Assembly (NCBI GenBank): GCA_017591395.1 | Contig: WEDG01005302.1 | Location: 131,501-195,500 of the forward strand | DNA from: Schistocephalus solidus | Lineage: Eukaryota; Platyhelminthes; Cestoda; Diphyllobothriidea; Diphyllobothriidae | Direction: 5' to 3' | DNA: 64,000 bases | Shown: piece by piece, positions 51,001-63,520 of the stretch | Position numbering within the stretch: position 1 is the first letter of the stretch | Layout: each line of letters begins with the position of its first letter | The notes under the pieces: model-generated | The model's database searches: none | The model's input: only the letters and a program-made list of their open reading frames with translations | Told to the model about the DNA's origin: nothing | Translations under genes and position numbers: made by a program

Positions 51001-51180
51001 TAACCGACTAAACGCACACACTGTAGATCATGTCGGAAAAATCCTAAATTCACTTAGAAAGTCATGCGATTTCCCTTTGGGTCAATTCGTTCGTCAATGG
51101 CTTCATACTCCTTATACAATAAAAACTAATAAGTATGATAACTTTTCCGATCTAATAAGACTGGTATCATCCAATTTGAC
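39056..51180. other. Gene-poor AT-rich stretch
   Basis: 12 kb without a recognisable gene. The longest open frame is 40639-41058 (+, 139 codons), rich in Cys, Ser and Phe in its first half and without a known motif. It looks like chance or repeat-derived sequence. A purine-only-rich run is annotated separately. No tRNA, rRNA or transposon domain was recognised. Confidence 0.5.
40549..40612 (+). repeat. Polypurine tract (A/G-rich)
   Basis: A run dominated by aagaagaag, gagaag and gaaaag with only isolated T or C interruptions, about 64 bp. Its complement reads as a Phe/Ser-rich chance frame. Simple-sequence drift is the likely origin. Confidence 0.7.
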
Positions 51181-51480
51181 TTGAATTTATAGGCTGCTGT
51201 TGTGAATACAGTAACAGTTAACTCGGGAGTTCGACCGTCGATTTTGACGAGGTCCACCATATGCTCCACACCAGGTGGTGCAGGGACGGTGACTTGCGCG
51301 TGAATTAGTTTAAAGTGATAGAAGCCTTGCGCAGCAGCTACCGCACTCTCTCCTCCCTCCTCCACCTGAGCCCGGTCTCACGACACAGGCAAGAAGACCG
51401 AAAATGAGAGAGATCGCAGGTGGCTGGCGTGGCCGGAGCCGCCCCTGGGCGTACCACCACACCTGGCTCGGATCCCACAG
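51181..51480 (-). repeat. Dispersed repeat family, copy on minus strand
   Basis: GC-richer than its surroundings. The minus-strand core 51359-51285 aligns without gaps over 75 bp to the plus-strand core 52957-53031, about four of five bases identical. Translated, the cores read EEGGESAVAAAQGFYHFKLI and GEGGESAVDVAQVYYLHTLI, so the resemblance is also at peptide level. Upstream of the core on this strand is a GC-rich head (51370-51480, ggctccggccacgcc type). The family is not recognised. The outer limits are approximate. Confidence 0.65.
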
Positions 51481-52860
51481 AGTATGAGTGCCATAAAGAC
51501 CACATTAAGCAGGAGCCATTGCAGCCTTGACTCTCAGTCCGCCAGTAACAATAAAATATACTATGACGGACTCCGGCTTCTTGAGGCGAAAAGACTGGAT
51601 CGAATGTATAAATATTGTTTTAAATTGTTTGCTTTTTCACGTCTCCTGTTATTTGGTGAACTTTGTATTCATATTTACAGTATAATTCTTTTTAATTTTT
51701 GTTTTAGTAACCAAATTCACCCTGTATACAGGCAAATGGTCTTCAAAAGACAGTGAAAATGTTTAAAGACTTTGACATGAATATTTCGCTCAGGAGATAT
51801 TTTTTCGCAGCAAGGCAATATTTCCAAGGAGATTGCGCCCCGCTTCGTAGTTCTTCAGGTATTTAGGTTTCTGTAGTTTAAATTTATAGTCGGTGAAGTG
51901 AACTTTATAAATATTAACTTAACATGCTCACTCAATTTTTGTATCCTTTCGCAAAGAATAAAGTATAACTAACAAAAAAATGCATATTAAAAGCGTAGTC
52001 AATTAATCATGAAATTTTGCTTTTGAGAGGCCACATTGTATTTATTACAGTCTACAAAATTTTATTCTTCCTAATAGCTCTCAACTGGGTATTCAATGAA
52101 CTTCCATTCTAATCACAGATCTACAAATTAATTCTATTAAGTGCACTTCTTCTGTAAAATCAGCCCACCTAACGATCGGCGTTGGCCAAAGTTGGTTCCT
52201 TAAATATGGCAACATCCAAAGAACATTGTTGAGAGGTACTGCCGCAAGTGGGGTAATACCTCACACTGGAAAAAGCACTTGTTATTTAAGTTATATTATT
52301 TGTATATACAAGAGGTTGTGGAGCAAGTGTGTGCTTCCCGTTTTCGCCGGGCTTATGGTAATTTGCATTTAAAATTGCACTCCCTTTTATGGTATATTAC
52401 CATAGCCCCTACAACGGACCTCAACGAAGGTGCGCTGTTCCAACTTGAGGGCTAAATTAGAGCACCGCACACATTAATCTGGCTGCGTACCCATAACACA
52501 TTCCACATATGCTGGTGTATTGGAAAGCCTCGACGTAGACTCATGCAACGCCAGCAGCTTGCTTTCAGTTTCCCTGCATTAATTGGATGACCAGCGCGAA
52601 CGCTGGAATGAAGCTTGAGAGAGAGGGCAACTCTGAGGGCACATATTTCCTGGTGCTCAACACAAACCTTTTAAGACGCGTTAAAGGCTGTGAGTTTGAA
52701 TGATCCCAACTGACTGGATTAATCGTTCATCTCAGCACGAAGAGCCCATCTACAGTGGCTCGTTCAAATTGCGAATTCTAGGGTTCTCTTTCTCAGATGG
52801 AATCCAAGTGGCTACATGTTTCGGTGAAATTCAGGTTCATAGTACGCGTGCAGGTCGTGT
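51481..52860. other. Spacer between the two inverted repeat copies
   Basis: Mixed AT-rich sequence up to about 52,180, then GC-richer sequence (52,180-52,860) that may be an extension of the downstream repeat copy. A near-inverted pair gcttatggtaat (52351-52362) and attaccatagc (52388-52398) flanks a short stretch. No gene was recognised. Confidence 0.4.
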
Positions 52861-53060
52861 GTGGCACACGTAGGCGAGTTGTTTAGCTTTTTAGCCACTG
52901 CGTCCGATTCCGCTTCAACTTTTTCGATTTTGCCTTTGCACTGGGACATTGTGGGTGAGGGTGGAGAGAGTGCAGTAGATGTGGCGCAAGTCTATTATCT
53001 GCATACACTAATTCGTGCGCATGTCACCGTCAATGAGTCTATCATGCCATGGGACGCCCG
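52861..53060 (+). repeat. Dispersed repeat family, copy on plus strand
   Basis: Counterpart of the minus-strand copy at 51181-51480. The 75-bp core is 52957-53031, encoding GEGGESAVDVAQVYYLHTLI then RAHVTV. An open frame of 79 codons (52861-53100) spans it. With the other copy it forms an inverted pair separated by about 1.6 kb. Substitutions between the copies leave much of the peptide unchanged, hinting at coding ancestry of the family. Confidence 0.65.
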
Positions 53061-54279
53061 GTTGACATCGTCCTTTACGACTGACAAGCTGACAGAATAG
53101 ACATAGTCTATCGTTTCTGCTTCTTCTAGAAGGAGTCTGTCCAAAATCCTTTACGATTAAATCAGTGATAATTTGGTTATATTCCCCCATATTCTATTCG
53201 TATGCAGTTTCGTATTCTGTAGATAAAAGTGGCCTCAATCTATAAAAATTCGTCATTTTCCTGATAAAAAGACTCACTTTTTTCTGCTCATGGTTGTTTT
53301 AACGAGAGTCTTATATCATAGGTATTGTGGCGGCGGTTTTTCTGGGATACCTTTAGGCAGAAATGGATTTGCTTGTTTGTTGCTGCCTCTCGTGTAAAGA
53401 AGGTCTTATAAAAGCAAACTGTCCAAAACGCCTCGAACCTGAATTTTACGATTAAATACGAGATTTCGAGTTACATGTATGCACGCAACTTTTGAAGAAT
53501 GAGACTAACCGAACATTGAAACAAGGATGAGTGCCTGTGTTAGCTCTAACGATGGAATCCTGTATGGCTTTGAGCCCACAGTAAATAAACAAAAAATAAT
53601 TGTGATGCTCGATCACTATCCCGCTCTCTTGAACTCGACAACTCATCTGCATAAGCTTAAACATATAAAAATTCCTGATCCATTTTATGATGGTCCTAGT
53701 AATCCAGCTGCTTAAAAGTACCTATCCCAATTTCCTACAGCATTTATTACATTGGGAGCCAAAATTCAACTGCTGTTTAGATGACGATATTACTGGTTAC
53801 ACATATATGAACTATTTGCAGATTGCGTAATGAATTTAAAATAAAGTTTATTTTATGGGGGTAAAACATATATTATCTTTTTTAAGGGAAACGTTTGAAC
53901 ACGATAGATGGTAACTGTAGTAAAATGACTCCTGCTGGCTTGCTGTTTTTCCTCAGAAATGAATCGCTAACTTGGAGTAAATAAGTTTATTTTGAATGCT
54001 TAGAGGCGTACACTTAAAGTTCATATGAATATTCAAACTGGATTCGACCAGCCACAGTGAGATTTTCGCGTACTATTCATTAAACTGACGACAGGCAGCC
54101 TATAGTATATATAGAGGTTACAGGATGCACCATACTGACAGCAAAGGTACAAACTTAAGGCTCACGAACCTGGAACGCTGCTTCGTCGAAATTAAAAATG
54201 AACAGAATATGTTTCTGAAAACTTAAAAGTACTTTCTGAACTGCAGTGAAGAACATCTCCTCCAATCCTAGCTTTTATA

Positions 54280-54320
54280 AAATCATAATAAATTCATAAT
54301 AAATCATAATAAAACTAATA
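54280..54320 (+). repeat. Short AT-rich tandem repeat (cataataaat-type)
   Basis: Three to four imperfect copies of a roughly 10-12 bp unit (tcataataaa) in a row. A simple-sequence repeat with no inferred function. Confidence 0.6.
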
Positions 54321-54464
54321 ATTCACTTTCTGATTAAAGTGAAGTGCAAGCCGATAATTTACACTCACCAGACATTTAACGAAATTGACAGCGGTGGCAT
54401 CGAAGAGTTATATCCGTGAAAATATTTCCATTTGCGAAAATATTTTATAATTTCCCATTTTATG

Positions 54465-54932
54465 TTAATAATTGCCTTTGGTGTTGCCGACCTGAGTCTG
54501 GGAATTAAAGGAAAGATCTACTTCGACGTTTCTTACCTTGACCGGAATGTTTCTTGGTTGCTCCGTTTTCCTGGCAGCATTAGTGGAACAACCTCGGCGA
54601 ATATTTTCTTGGCTTGTATTGAATGGATAGGCATACTGTGGAAGATCTACATTTTGTAGATTATTGTGCCTTTTAGCGCTTTCGCTCTTTTGCATGGCAT
54701 GTGAGCTGCTTGTGGGCAGTGGCGTCCACGTTCGCACCTTTGGATGAAAATCCGCCCTTTTCCAGCCACGCTTAATAGTAAAAAAGGAGACTGAATCAGT
54801 TTTACACATTAAACCTCTGCAACAAGGCTTTAAATCTGTGTAAAAATAACCCGGACAGAATTGTCTAAATTTGGCTCTCGGTAGCAATGTCCCCTTAATC
54901 ACATCCTCGAGGACACGTTCTTTAAATTTCAC
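54465..54932 (-). CDS. Unrecognised 155-codon open reading frame
   Basis: The longest uninterrupted frame in the 36 kb after rabphilin, from ATG at 54932 to a stop at 54465. It is polar (Lys, Arg, Asn and Thr-rich) with a CCRGLMCK pair of Cys near residues 37-43. It shows no transmembrane segment, no signal peptide and no motif I recognise. It may be chance, an isolated exon, or repeat-derived. Low confidence that it is a gene. Confidence 0.15.
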   Translation of the reverse strand: MKFKERVLEDVIKGTLLPRAKFRQFCPGYFYTDLKPCCRGLMCKTDSVSFFTIKRGWKRADFHPKVRTWTPLPTSSSHAMQKSESAKRHNNLQNVDLPQYAYPFNTSQENIRRGCSTNAARKTEQPRNIPVKVRNVEVDLSFNSQTQVGNTKGNY

Positions 54933-57900
54933 TTGCGCTTATAATAATGCATTGCAAATCAGCCTATATGGCAGCGCAGACCTCCAAAATCTACCTCAGC
55001 CATCAAGAAAAATACTAAAAATTGATTAGTTGTGGCGATACGTATTTGGAAAATTAGTTGGGAAAACGTTTAGCATAATGCATTTTGCAGATTACAAAAT
55101 GTCATTCGGAAATCTATCGGCTTCTGTTATCAGGATGTGGAGAATGTGACATCGCATCACAACGCATGGGTAGTTTGGATGACAAAGACACAGGAAGGTG
55201 TAAGCCGTTGATGAAAAGTGGGAAATAAATTTATTGTCAAGATTTAAACGTAGGATGAGAAATTCGTATGATAGTTGGCTACCCTAGACTTGGTCGAAGT
55301 CCACACAGATTCACATACTAAGTATTGAAATTACTAGATTATTTGCACCACTCATCTGCAAATTTGACAATGAAAAACGAGAACATCATGAATAAAAATG
55401 ATATTGCTTATAAAAACCAATCGTTGTAATTCCAACCAGCGTTACTGCTGGTATACGTCCTGGCTAATAATAAAGCCTAGACCACCTGGAACTTGATAAG
55501 CGGTAGAATTCGCAAACTTGCGCAAATGCCTGATTAGCTTTCATTATGAGCGATCAGTTGGACACCACCAGATTAAATACGATTTCATTAATACTAAGGA
55601 TGAGATTGCCCGGTATCTTATGTGCTTTATCATTTCTCGCTGGGACAAACGGAAATTCTCGGAAGAAACCAGACAGTTCACAGGAAGGACAGCTGAGCAG
55701 ACAGTATGCGACTGCCATTTGACGTTAAACGATAGCCTACATGAAGGGCAAATGACAGACAATTCGTCACACTAATTGCTAAAACCGGATATACAGCAGA
55801 TCCTTTTTGTGGGACCTGCACTCAGTTATGACTTGGGCTTTTTAAACCAAATATTAGTTATACCTTTGGCACATTTTTACTGTGTATTTTTAATGTAGCA
55901 CGACAGTACTTATTGCGGGTTCCATTTCACAGAAACCGCCAGGGGCTTTGGAATTTAGTCAACTGTGAAAATCAAGAGCGACGCTTCTGAATTATAGCGT
56001 AATGACTAACCATGGAATATTATACGCGCCTTTGGAGATAAAAGCAGTGAATTTTAACAAGTACATCCTATGAAAAAGGCTCCTGAGCACATCACGACAA
56101 CAGATTAAACCAAGGAAAACTGGAATATAGCCGTAGATTGCGTGTCTTACCATTTTGAAAATAACCACATATTCCTCAACCTATTTAAAAACGTAATAAT
56201 TGATGCATTGGAAAAATTATGTCCCTAATGGTGCGGACGTTTAGATTGTATAATCGTTAGATTAAGCACATGTCTGGCTCGATCGTGGCGTTCTCACAGA
56301 ACCCAAGAATCACTAAGAAAAAAAGACCTTTCTTGTAGAAATTTTTTAAATATTTCAGCTTGTTTGAATTTTCGGTGAGAACTAATCTTCCAAACCGTCC
56401 ACTTAAAATTCACGTTACTGGGCGACAGAGAATGCCCAAAAGTCGACTTTATGGGTAGGTATGTGAAATCTGGAGTTTCCTTTTACTCTGCTCTAAAGAG
56501 GAATATCCTATACTTGTGCTTCAAAATGAACTTAAAGTTCTAACCTGTTATTTTCTGTTTATGCCTCAATTCGGATAATGAAACTGTTAGCAATTCACTT
56601 AGTTCGTTCTTATTCCTCGTAAGTTTTTCTCTTGAAGGTGGGCTGTTCAAAGGCCCGCAGCTAGTTGTTACTCAGGAAACCTATACTGAATTTTTATTTA
56701 TCCCAATTCAGGCGTACTACAACGATATTATTCTAGACAAGGCTCACTAAGCCAGGAACTTTCGATGATAGAAGTGGGTCTTAGTGTTGATTATACCTCA
56801 AAATACCTCGACAAACTGTAAGCCGGCAGACCATGCGTTGGGTTACGCAAGTAAATTGTGAAATCTTTTATTACCAAAAGCCTTTAATTTGTTCATAAAT
56901 AATACTCTAAAAATACGCCAGACAATGTAATCATAAACCAGAAACCTACAACAGTACTGTATAATCCCCTGCTTGAGAAGGCAGCGCTGGATTTTAAGCC
57001 AAAGGAATTTTATTTTAAGCAAACACCGGTTCTTCTGGAAGATTTTAATAATGGTCTACTGAGAGCCGAGTTCCTAAATAAGACATCAGCTTTTACTGAT
57101 ACTACGGAACTAAGTTCCCAATGAACCCGGATTTAACACCTACTAAAGAATCAGGTTCGTCTTGATGGAATAAAAATACTGTTCTATCAGAAATTCCCGA
57201 ATCAGTTTAAAAGATGCGATTGAAAACCTCCCTTGTTGCCCGTCTGCTTTTCTTCTTCTTTAAAAACGGTAAAACTTTCATCATAGCATGCATCAGTTAA
57301 GTGGCGTAATGATGTTCCTGATTAATAAGTTTCAACATGAAGAGTAGTTTTTACTTATAACTACTAACGCTCTCCTCTACTCTCTTCGTCAGTAGCGCTC
57401 TGAGTTACTGATTTTTACGCCTTAACGGTGAGGCATGCGAGAGCTGTAGACGAGCAGTAACAAGAAAAATTTAAAATGCCAAACTTCATCCTGCAGTCAA
57501 ACAGGGAAGGCTAATCCAAATCTGATTTAGAATTATATAAGTGAGTTGATGTTGTTTTATTGATTAAATAATAATCTACTAATAGCAATTTGATGGTATT
57601 AATCACGCAATCTATCTCGTTAGTTAGACGTTGGCATATATTAATACGACTGAGCTCCAAAGCAAATATTAGTAAGATTAACACAATGTAAGCTCTATAA
57701 CTGGAATGCAACCTATTTTTAAACGCTTTAATCTATTGCATAACCTTGTAGAAATAGGCCTTTCTGATATAAAATATGGTAACTCAGACTGAATCTGCGA
57801 CATATAAATGCATGCAGACAATGCATGGACCAGGGTTTTTAGTGGCAATATCTCAATGATTATGCTTGCGTGCAACAACATTTGCGTTTATTTAAGGGTC

Positions 57901-60419
57901 TTGTTTATAGCCAGGTAGTGTTAGTTTACTAAACAACCCAAGCCAGGTAGGACATGTAGCAAAACCTTAATAATAATATAGGAACTTTGGATGGCGGCAA
58001 TGTATTGGAAATACACGAAAACATTGTTGCAAATTCGGTTATTTGGGAAAAACGAAAAAATGCTTTGGTACAAGTATTGTCATTGCCATAGGTTTGGTGT
58101 TACATGTGTTGGTGTTACAAGGCCATTCTGGCTTTCTGGAGTATGAGCATGATGTTTGAAATAAAAGTTCATTCACCGCAACCTTTTCAAAACAAGGGAA
58201 TTCGACATATCAAGGACCGAGATTTTTCAAACTACAGCATATATAATTTCCACTTAAAATGGCAAGATCGATTACCAGCAGACATAATCCCATGCCAAGA
58301 TGTTTTACTGACGAAAAAGAGAGTGACCATTCCCAGCCAATTAGGCGTTATCAGTTAGTGATACCCTATGGCTGGTTTCTGGCATACCCTGGGTTTAAAC
58401 CCAAGGAATCAGACCACAGAACAATTTCCTTGCCACTGCAATACAGTAGATGACCCTACTCATGAGCAATGCTAATATTTTCGAAAGATTGATAATCACT
58501 CCAAAACTGGCACCAACGCATATAGCACAGCTTTAAATAATAATGAAACACCCTACACGCTTTAAGAACTTAAATAAAATATGTAAATTTATATTTATTT
58601 GTTTAATATCAAAATTTAAAAAAAACGGCTTATTCGGAAAACGAGAAAAATCGCTATAATCGTTACTAGTAAATTTAAACAGAATGGTCAGGTGAACTAG
58701 TGAATATTCTATTTTTGTATCTTAAGAGAACTTTCCGTTCATCAAATTGCTGTTAAGGTATTTCTGGTAGTAGATTACCGTAAATTTAATCTCTTTCCTT
58801 TAATATAGGTGAAGACCTAACGAGTTTTAGTGTTTTTAAGTTAGATTCCGTTCTAAATATTTATCAAAACCTTCAAAATAAGATATTTCTTCAAGGCATT
58901 CCCCAAAGTGATGAGCTTTTGGACACTCTTCATTATACAGATCGCCATTTGGGCCATATTTATAGACTCAACCGAACATTAACAGCACATGCCGAAAAAA
59001 GAATATCCACAACAAAGGTCGGCAATAAATAAGCCTGAGATCAATTAAAAAACCTTTTATAATCAGTCACCCCTTTGAAAAACCTATTGGCCGATACCTG
59101 AAATATGCAGTCAAGTTGTAGTGGCATCTATCAATTTACCCTGTTTATAGTGTGGAAATAGAAATTTTCGTGTATCCATAAAAATTGGAGTCCGGAGTCA
59201 TTCCTACGTGTCATTTACTAATTTTGCTATCACCTGACATGACTTGAACTTTTGATTCAAATAACAGCGTTTGGCTCATAGGATCTTTGTCCAAAGGAAC
59301 AACATTCAAAGCAAAAAAGCGAGTGGTCGGGTTTAGCATTGCTAACAGAAATGTTTTTGCTACCAGAGCAAATATGCTTTGCGGTAAGCTATTGATGAGA
59401 AGGAGATGTAGTCGCTGAAGGTAGATATTTAAACCAAAAATTTCGGATACACACCCAAATTTATCACCACAGGCAGCAGCATCTAAGAAGAGCGGAAGCA
59501 CTTGTTTACCGTAGGTGGACGATGAAGCTGCCACACCACTGCATAACTATCATATTTTGAGGCTTTAAATTACATTTTACATGACTGAACACTGGTAAAC
59601 CTTTTGTTTTGGCATGTCAGCTTTTTAACTTTCTATTCCGTTGCCAAGAACAGCTTGTTTACAAAAATCTTGGAATGACTCGGGAGGGCAGTACTCCTGC
59701 CAACCTAGGTCATGACATCTTTTGACGCCACGACCCACGTTTCCTCAATACATTAGAATCCGGCAGTCGAAACGATCAAACAAATTTTGCAACGTATGTG
59801 TACGATGAAACTGGAAATCAGCTTCGATCCAATCAAATTCTTCAGATACTGATTTGTATCACGTTCAATGGAGAAAAGAAAACGTGTAACAATGGGGTCA
59901 TCGTTTTGATGCTCATAGTCAAAACGGTCTTGGAATGGTTGGAGTCGTTGGTCCAAACTTTTGAGTTACGATAAGGGGGAAAGGAGAAACCAACCACCTT
60001 GTTTTCCTCGATACTGCGTCTGTTACAAAAAATGTGTTGGGATAACAAAATAGCTTTCAGGACAGCAACAACTATGATTTAAGCACTGAGTTGCAACAAC
60101 AAATAGTCAATTAGCCATAAACATCGTCACGTAAGTGTGCCATATCGGGGTGTTGGTAGTGCACAACAATGAACCAAAAGACGGGGTTGATAAATAAAAG
60201 TACGTTTGGTGGATTTCGAAGGAAAATGGCTACAAGCGCAAATTCTTCAGCTGGTACCTGTGCAAACAAGCTGAGAGTTCAAATTGAATTTGCCCGGAAT
60301 TTTGGCGAACACTTACTTACACCGAATAGAGCTCGGAAACAGTCAGATGCCTTCTCACGTCATTTGAAATAAGGTTTGCAAAAAGCCTCGAGACAATAAT
60401 AAAACGCAAAGAAATGAGA

Positions 60420-60710
60420 CCAAAGAAAACGCTGTCAGGGCCGGAGACGTTCGATGTCGTTTGCCTGAGCTGGTGCGCCTGTGGCAAGAGCCAATAAAAA
60501 GGAACCGGAAAACCCCTCCGGGTTAAGATGGCCGGAACGTATCTGCATTAAGAATGAATGAAGCCAGATCCCAAGTTATAGCTCATTTGATGGGGCCAGT
60601 CAAAAATTCCAGTAAAACGAAGCCATATTCCACGCGAGGGGTGACATCCACGTGAGCCTCCGGCTACCGGGGTCATGGTTCACCAGTCCTCAATCTATAA
60701 AAATGCGCAT
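60420..60710. repeat. GC-rich patch, probable dispersed element
   Basis: About 290 bp clearly GC-richer than the surroundings, with ggccggagacg, cccctccgggtt and cctccggctaccggggtc words and several small inverted CCGG-centred pieces. It resembles a foreign or repeat insertion, but no second copy occurs in the window and no coding potential is evident. Confidence 0.3.
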
Positions 60711-63520
60711 GGACTACTTCCCTCCGCATTTGGTGCTAAGACCTTACCTAAGCAAAAACATAAGGTACGCTGTGGGTGCGCTAGCGAACCTCATTTACAG
60801 TGCTAATGTCCGGGATAAAATTATCACACCAATAACCTAAATAGGTGATTCACTTGTGATAATTAACTACTCAGCTGTAATTTATCAGGCAAATATCGCA
60901 GGAAATTTAAAAATCTGTGAGGAAAGCTAGAACCTCAAATCAGGACAGTTAAGTAGTGGTATTACAGCTGCATCCTCGAAATACTGTAACCCCCGGGGCA
61001 TCTGTTGGCGTTATTTGATGCTGCGTCCGATGGTGAGTTCGAGTGCAAACAAAAACTTAGCACGAATAAAATTTTGGTTCCAGCAATTGCATTTCCTTCT
61101 CAACAATGTCATTTCAGATTCCTTTGTTCTTACCAGCAATGCTGCATTTGTTATGTAGAAATAACATGTTAATGCGCGTATGAATTGCCGTATATTTCTT
61201 GATGCAATTGAGCTGTTTCATAACTGCAATCTAATCTATACTTCGAATAAGGAACAGAGCTATGAAGACTTTGCAAAGTAAAGTAACTTGGAAGTATGCG
61301 TATGTGTTGTCTGGTACCCTCATATGTGTGAATATTGAATTAAGGTAGACGACTCATGAAATACAGGGAATTACGTTTGATTCGCCCACCAACCTTAAAA
61401 GATGACGGTAAAGCCTTTACAACAAGGTAACAAAGACCTCTTAATTTAGAAACATCGGAGACTTTCCATTCTTTTTTAGGTTTCTTAAACTACATTTCAC
61501 GCAAACCCGCAAAATTAAAACACATTCACCTAGGAATTCCCTGTGAACCCGCCTGTTTGTGCTCAAAGGCCCTGAAATATGCACAGACTCCGTCATATGT
61601 CTCGGTAGCAGTATTAGCAGCTCGAAAGTAGGCACACAAATCAACGCAAACACCTCAAGCATTATCTTAAGAACACACTTTTAAAAGCAAAATTCCCCCT
61701 TGCTTCAAGTCTTAAATATGAGGCCAGTGAAAAGGGTGAATTGAGTGGGTTTTTCTTATATGTAAATTATCACATCCACCTGAATTCACATATTTTCAAA
61801 TAATCAGTCGACAAAATGTACTGCTCAGGTAATAGTCTAGTCGTAAAAAGCTTAAAATGTTGCGTAGAGGACTGGAAAATTAAGAGTCAACATACCACCG
61901 TGCAGAATTCAGACAAACAATATATTTTTTCGACTTAATCCAAGTAACCTTTAGCTCTTTTGAAACGTAACAAAGTGTCGAGAGTTGTCTTAAAAAGTTC
62001 AACTAATATGGTAAGTTAAGGTCTTTTGAGTAAATCTTGTTTTTGCACGAGATATACGGTCGATGCTTATCACCGAAGCGATATATCGACGCTGGTAGTT
62101 CTTGAATAGCGAAAATCGTATATCTATGTCAATAAAGCACATGCTTAAAGGACGTTAGAGGATAAAAGTTAGGCAAAACTTTGAGACTGAAATACTCAGA
62201 GGAGAGGAATTTCCCGCTTGGACGACAGATTAATCAGAGGTTAACTACAGGGAAGGAACATTTAACGCTCCAGCTGTAGTTTTTTAGGGTTTTTTTACAG
62301 AAAGAAACACAACTAAATGCTTCTCTATCTGTGGAAACATACAAGCATATTTTGTAATTTTATTGGAAGTCCTACGGGGAGGTAAGCCAATAAAAGATCC
62401 CAGATCCTAAATTTCAGATGACTCACTGCTTTAAATGCTGGACGTAATTTCTTCATCTTCCAAAGGAGACACAGCACGTGGCAAGCTACATAAGAGGGAC
62501 TAGTACTGATTTCCTCCGATTCCTGACAATCCAAATTTGTGTAATCCACAAGGGCAAGGTATTGACATCGATCCACTCCGCCCAGCTCAACAAAGCGTCT
62601 ATAAATAAAGTTATTAATTTAAACCTCTGCCTTTTAAAAATATTGATACGAGAATACAGAGCTCTCTGTTTAGAGGTACTGGCTTTTTCATATCGAGCAA
62701 AACTGCAAAAATGCGACTATTGTTGTCATTGAAAACCATGACAAATTAACTATCCAGTGCAGTTATATAAGGTTTTTGATGGATAAACCGGCAGTGTATT
62801 TTGTTAGTTTAGTTATTAAGCACTCGTCAATCGGGTGATCAAAAAACCTCTTTTACGTCGCCTTCATGGAGAGAACTCATAAAAAACAAACTTCGATTAT
62901 TTGTATAGCCAAAGGGATTTTGCCTGGAAGTTGGCAAGCTAGAGCATCCAAAATAAATTAGGATATCAGTAATTCAATGTCGCCCCAAGGCATATATGTT
63001 TTCACTACAGCGACGACGCAGAACCCTAGCTCATTTTCGGACACCTCCTTCCCTCTCCCCCTACCCGTCCCTCTGTCACATGGTAGGACTTGACTATAAC
63101 CCCTGAATTCTGAGCCCTCTCAACCCTCTCGCCCATGCTTATTGCTTATTGGATGTTTAAAATTTTTACCCTCTACCCTCCCTTATATTACTGATAAGGC
63201 CTAATGCTGAATAATTGAAAGCGTACGTTCACCAAACTTGACTTCTTCAATGCTTATGTGGGTATCATCGCTGAGCTTTAATATATTGTCTTATTTGCTG
63301 AACTTCATTTGTCCCGATTCTGACGATAAGAATGGGTTCAAGTCGCTTCGTAAATTAACAAAGTCGGTTACAGGCTTTTTTATTGAGCTAGAATATAGGG
63401 TTACTAATAATCAGAACCCAGACATCATGTAGAGCAATCCAAAGTTAGTACAATTTAATGATAATCCAAATGGTAATCACAACCTTCTTTGGAACCCGTT
63501 CTTCTGATCTCACCTGATAA

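Larger units (their letters stand above)
53101..63520. other. Gene-poor AT-rich stretch
   Basis: 10 kb with no recognised gene. Items inside are annotated separately (54280-54320 short tandem, 54465-54932 open frame, 60420-60710 GC-rich patch). There is also a 14-bp exact palindrome TGGGTTTAAACCCA at 58390-58403 and a pyrimidine-rich section at about 63,045-63,185 (ctcccc, accctctcg words). Confidence 0.5.
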
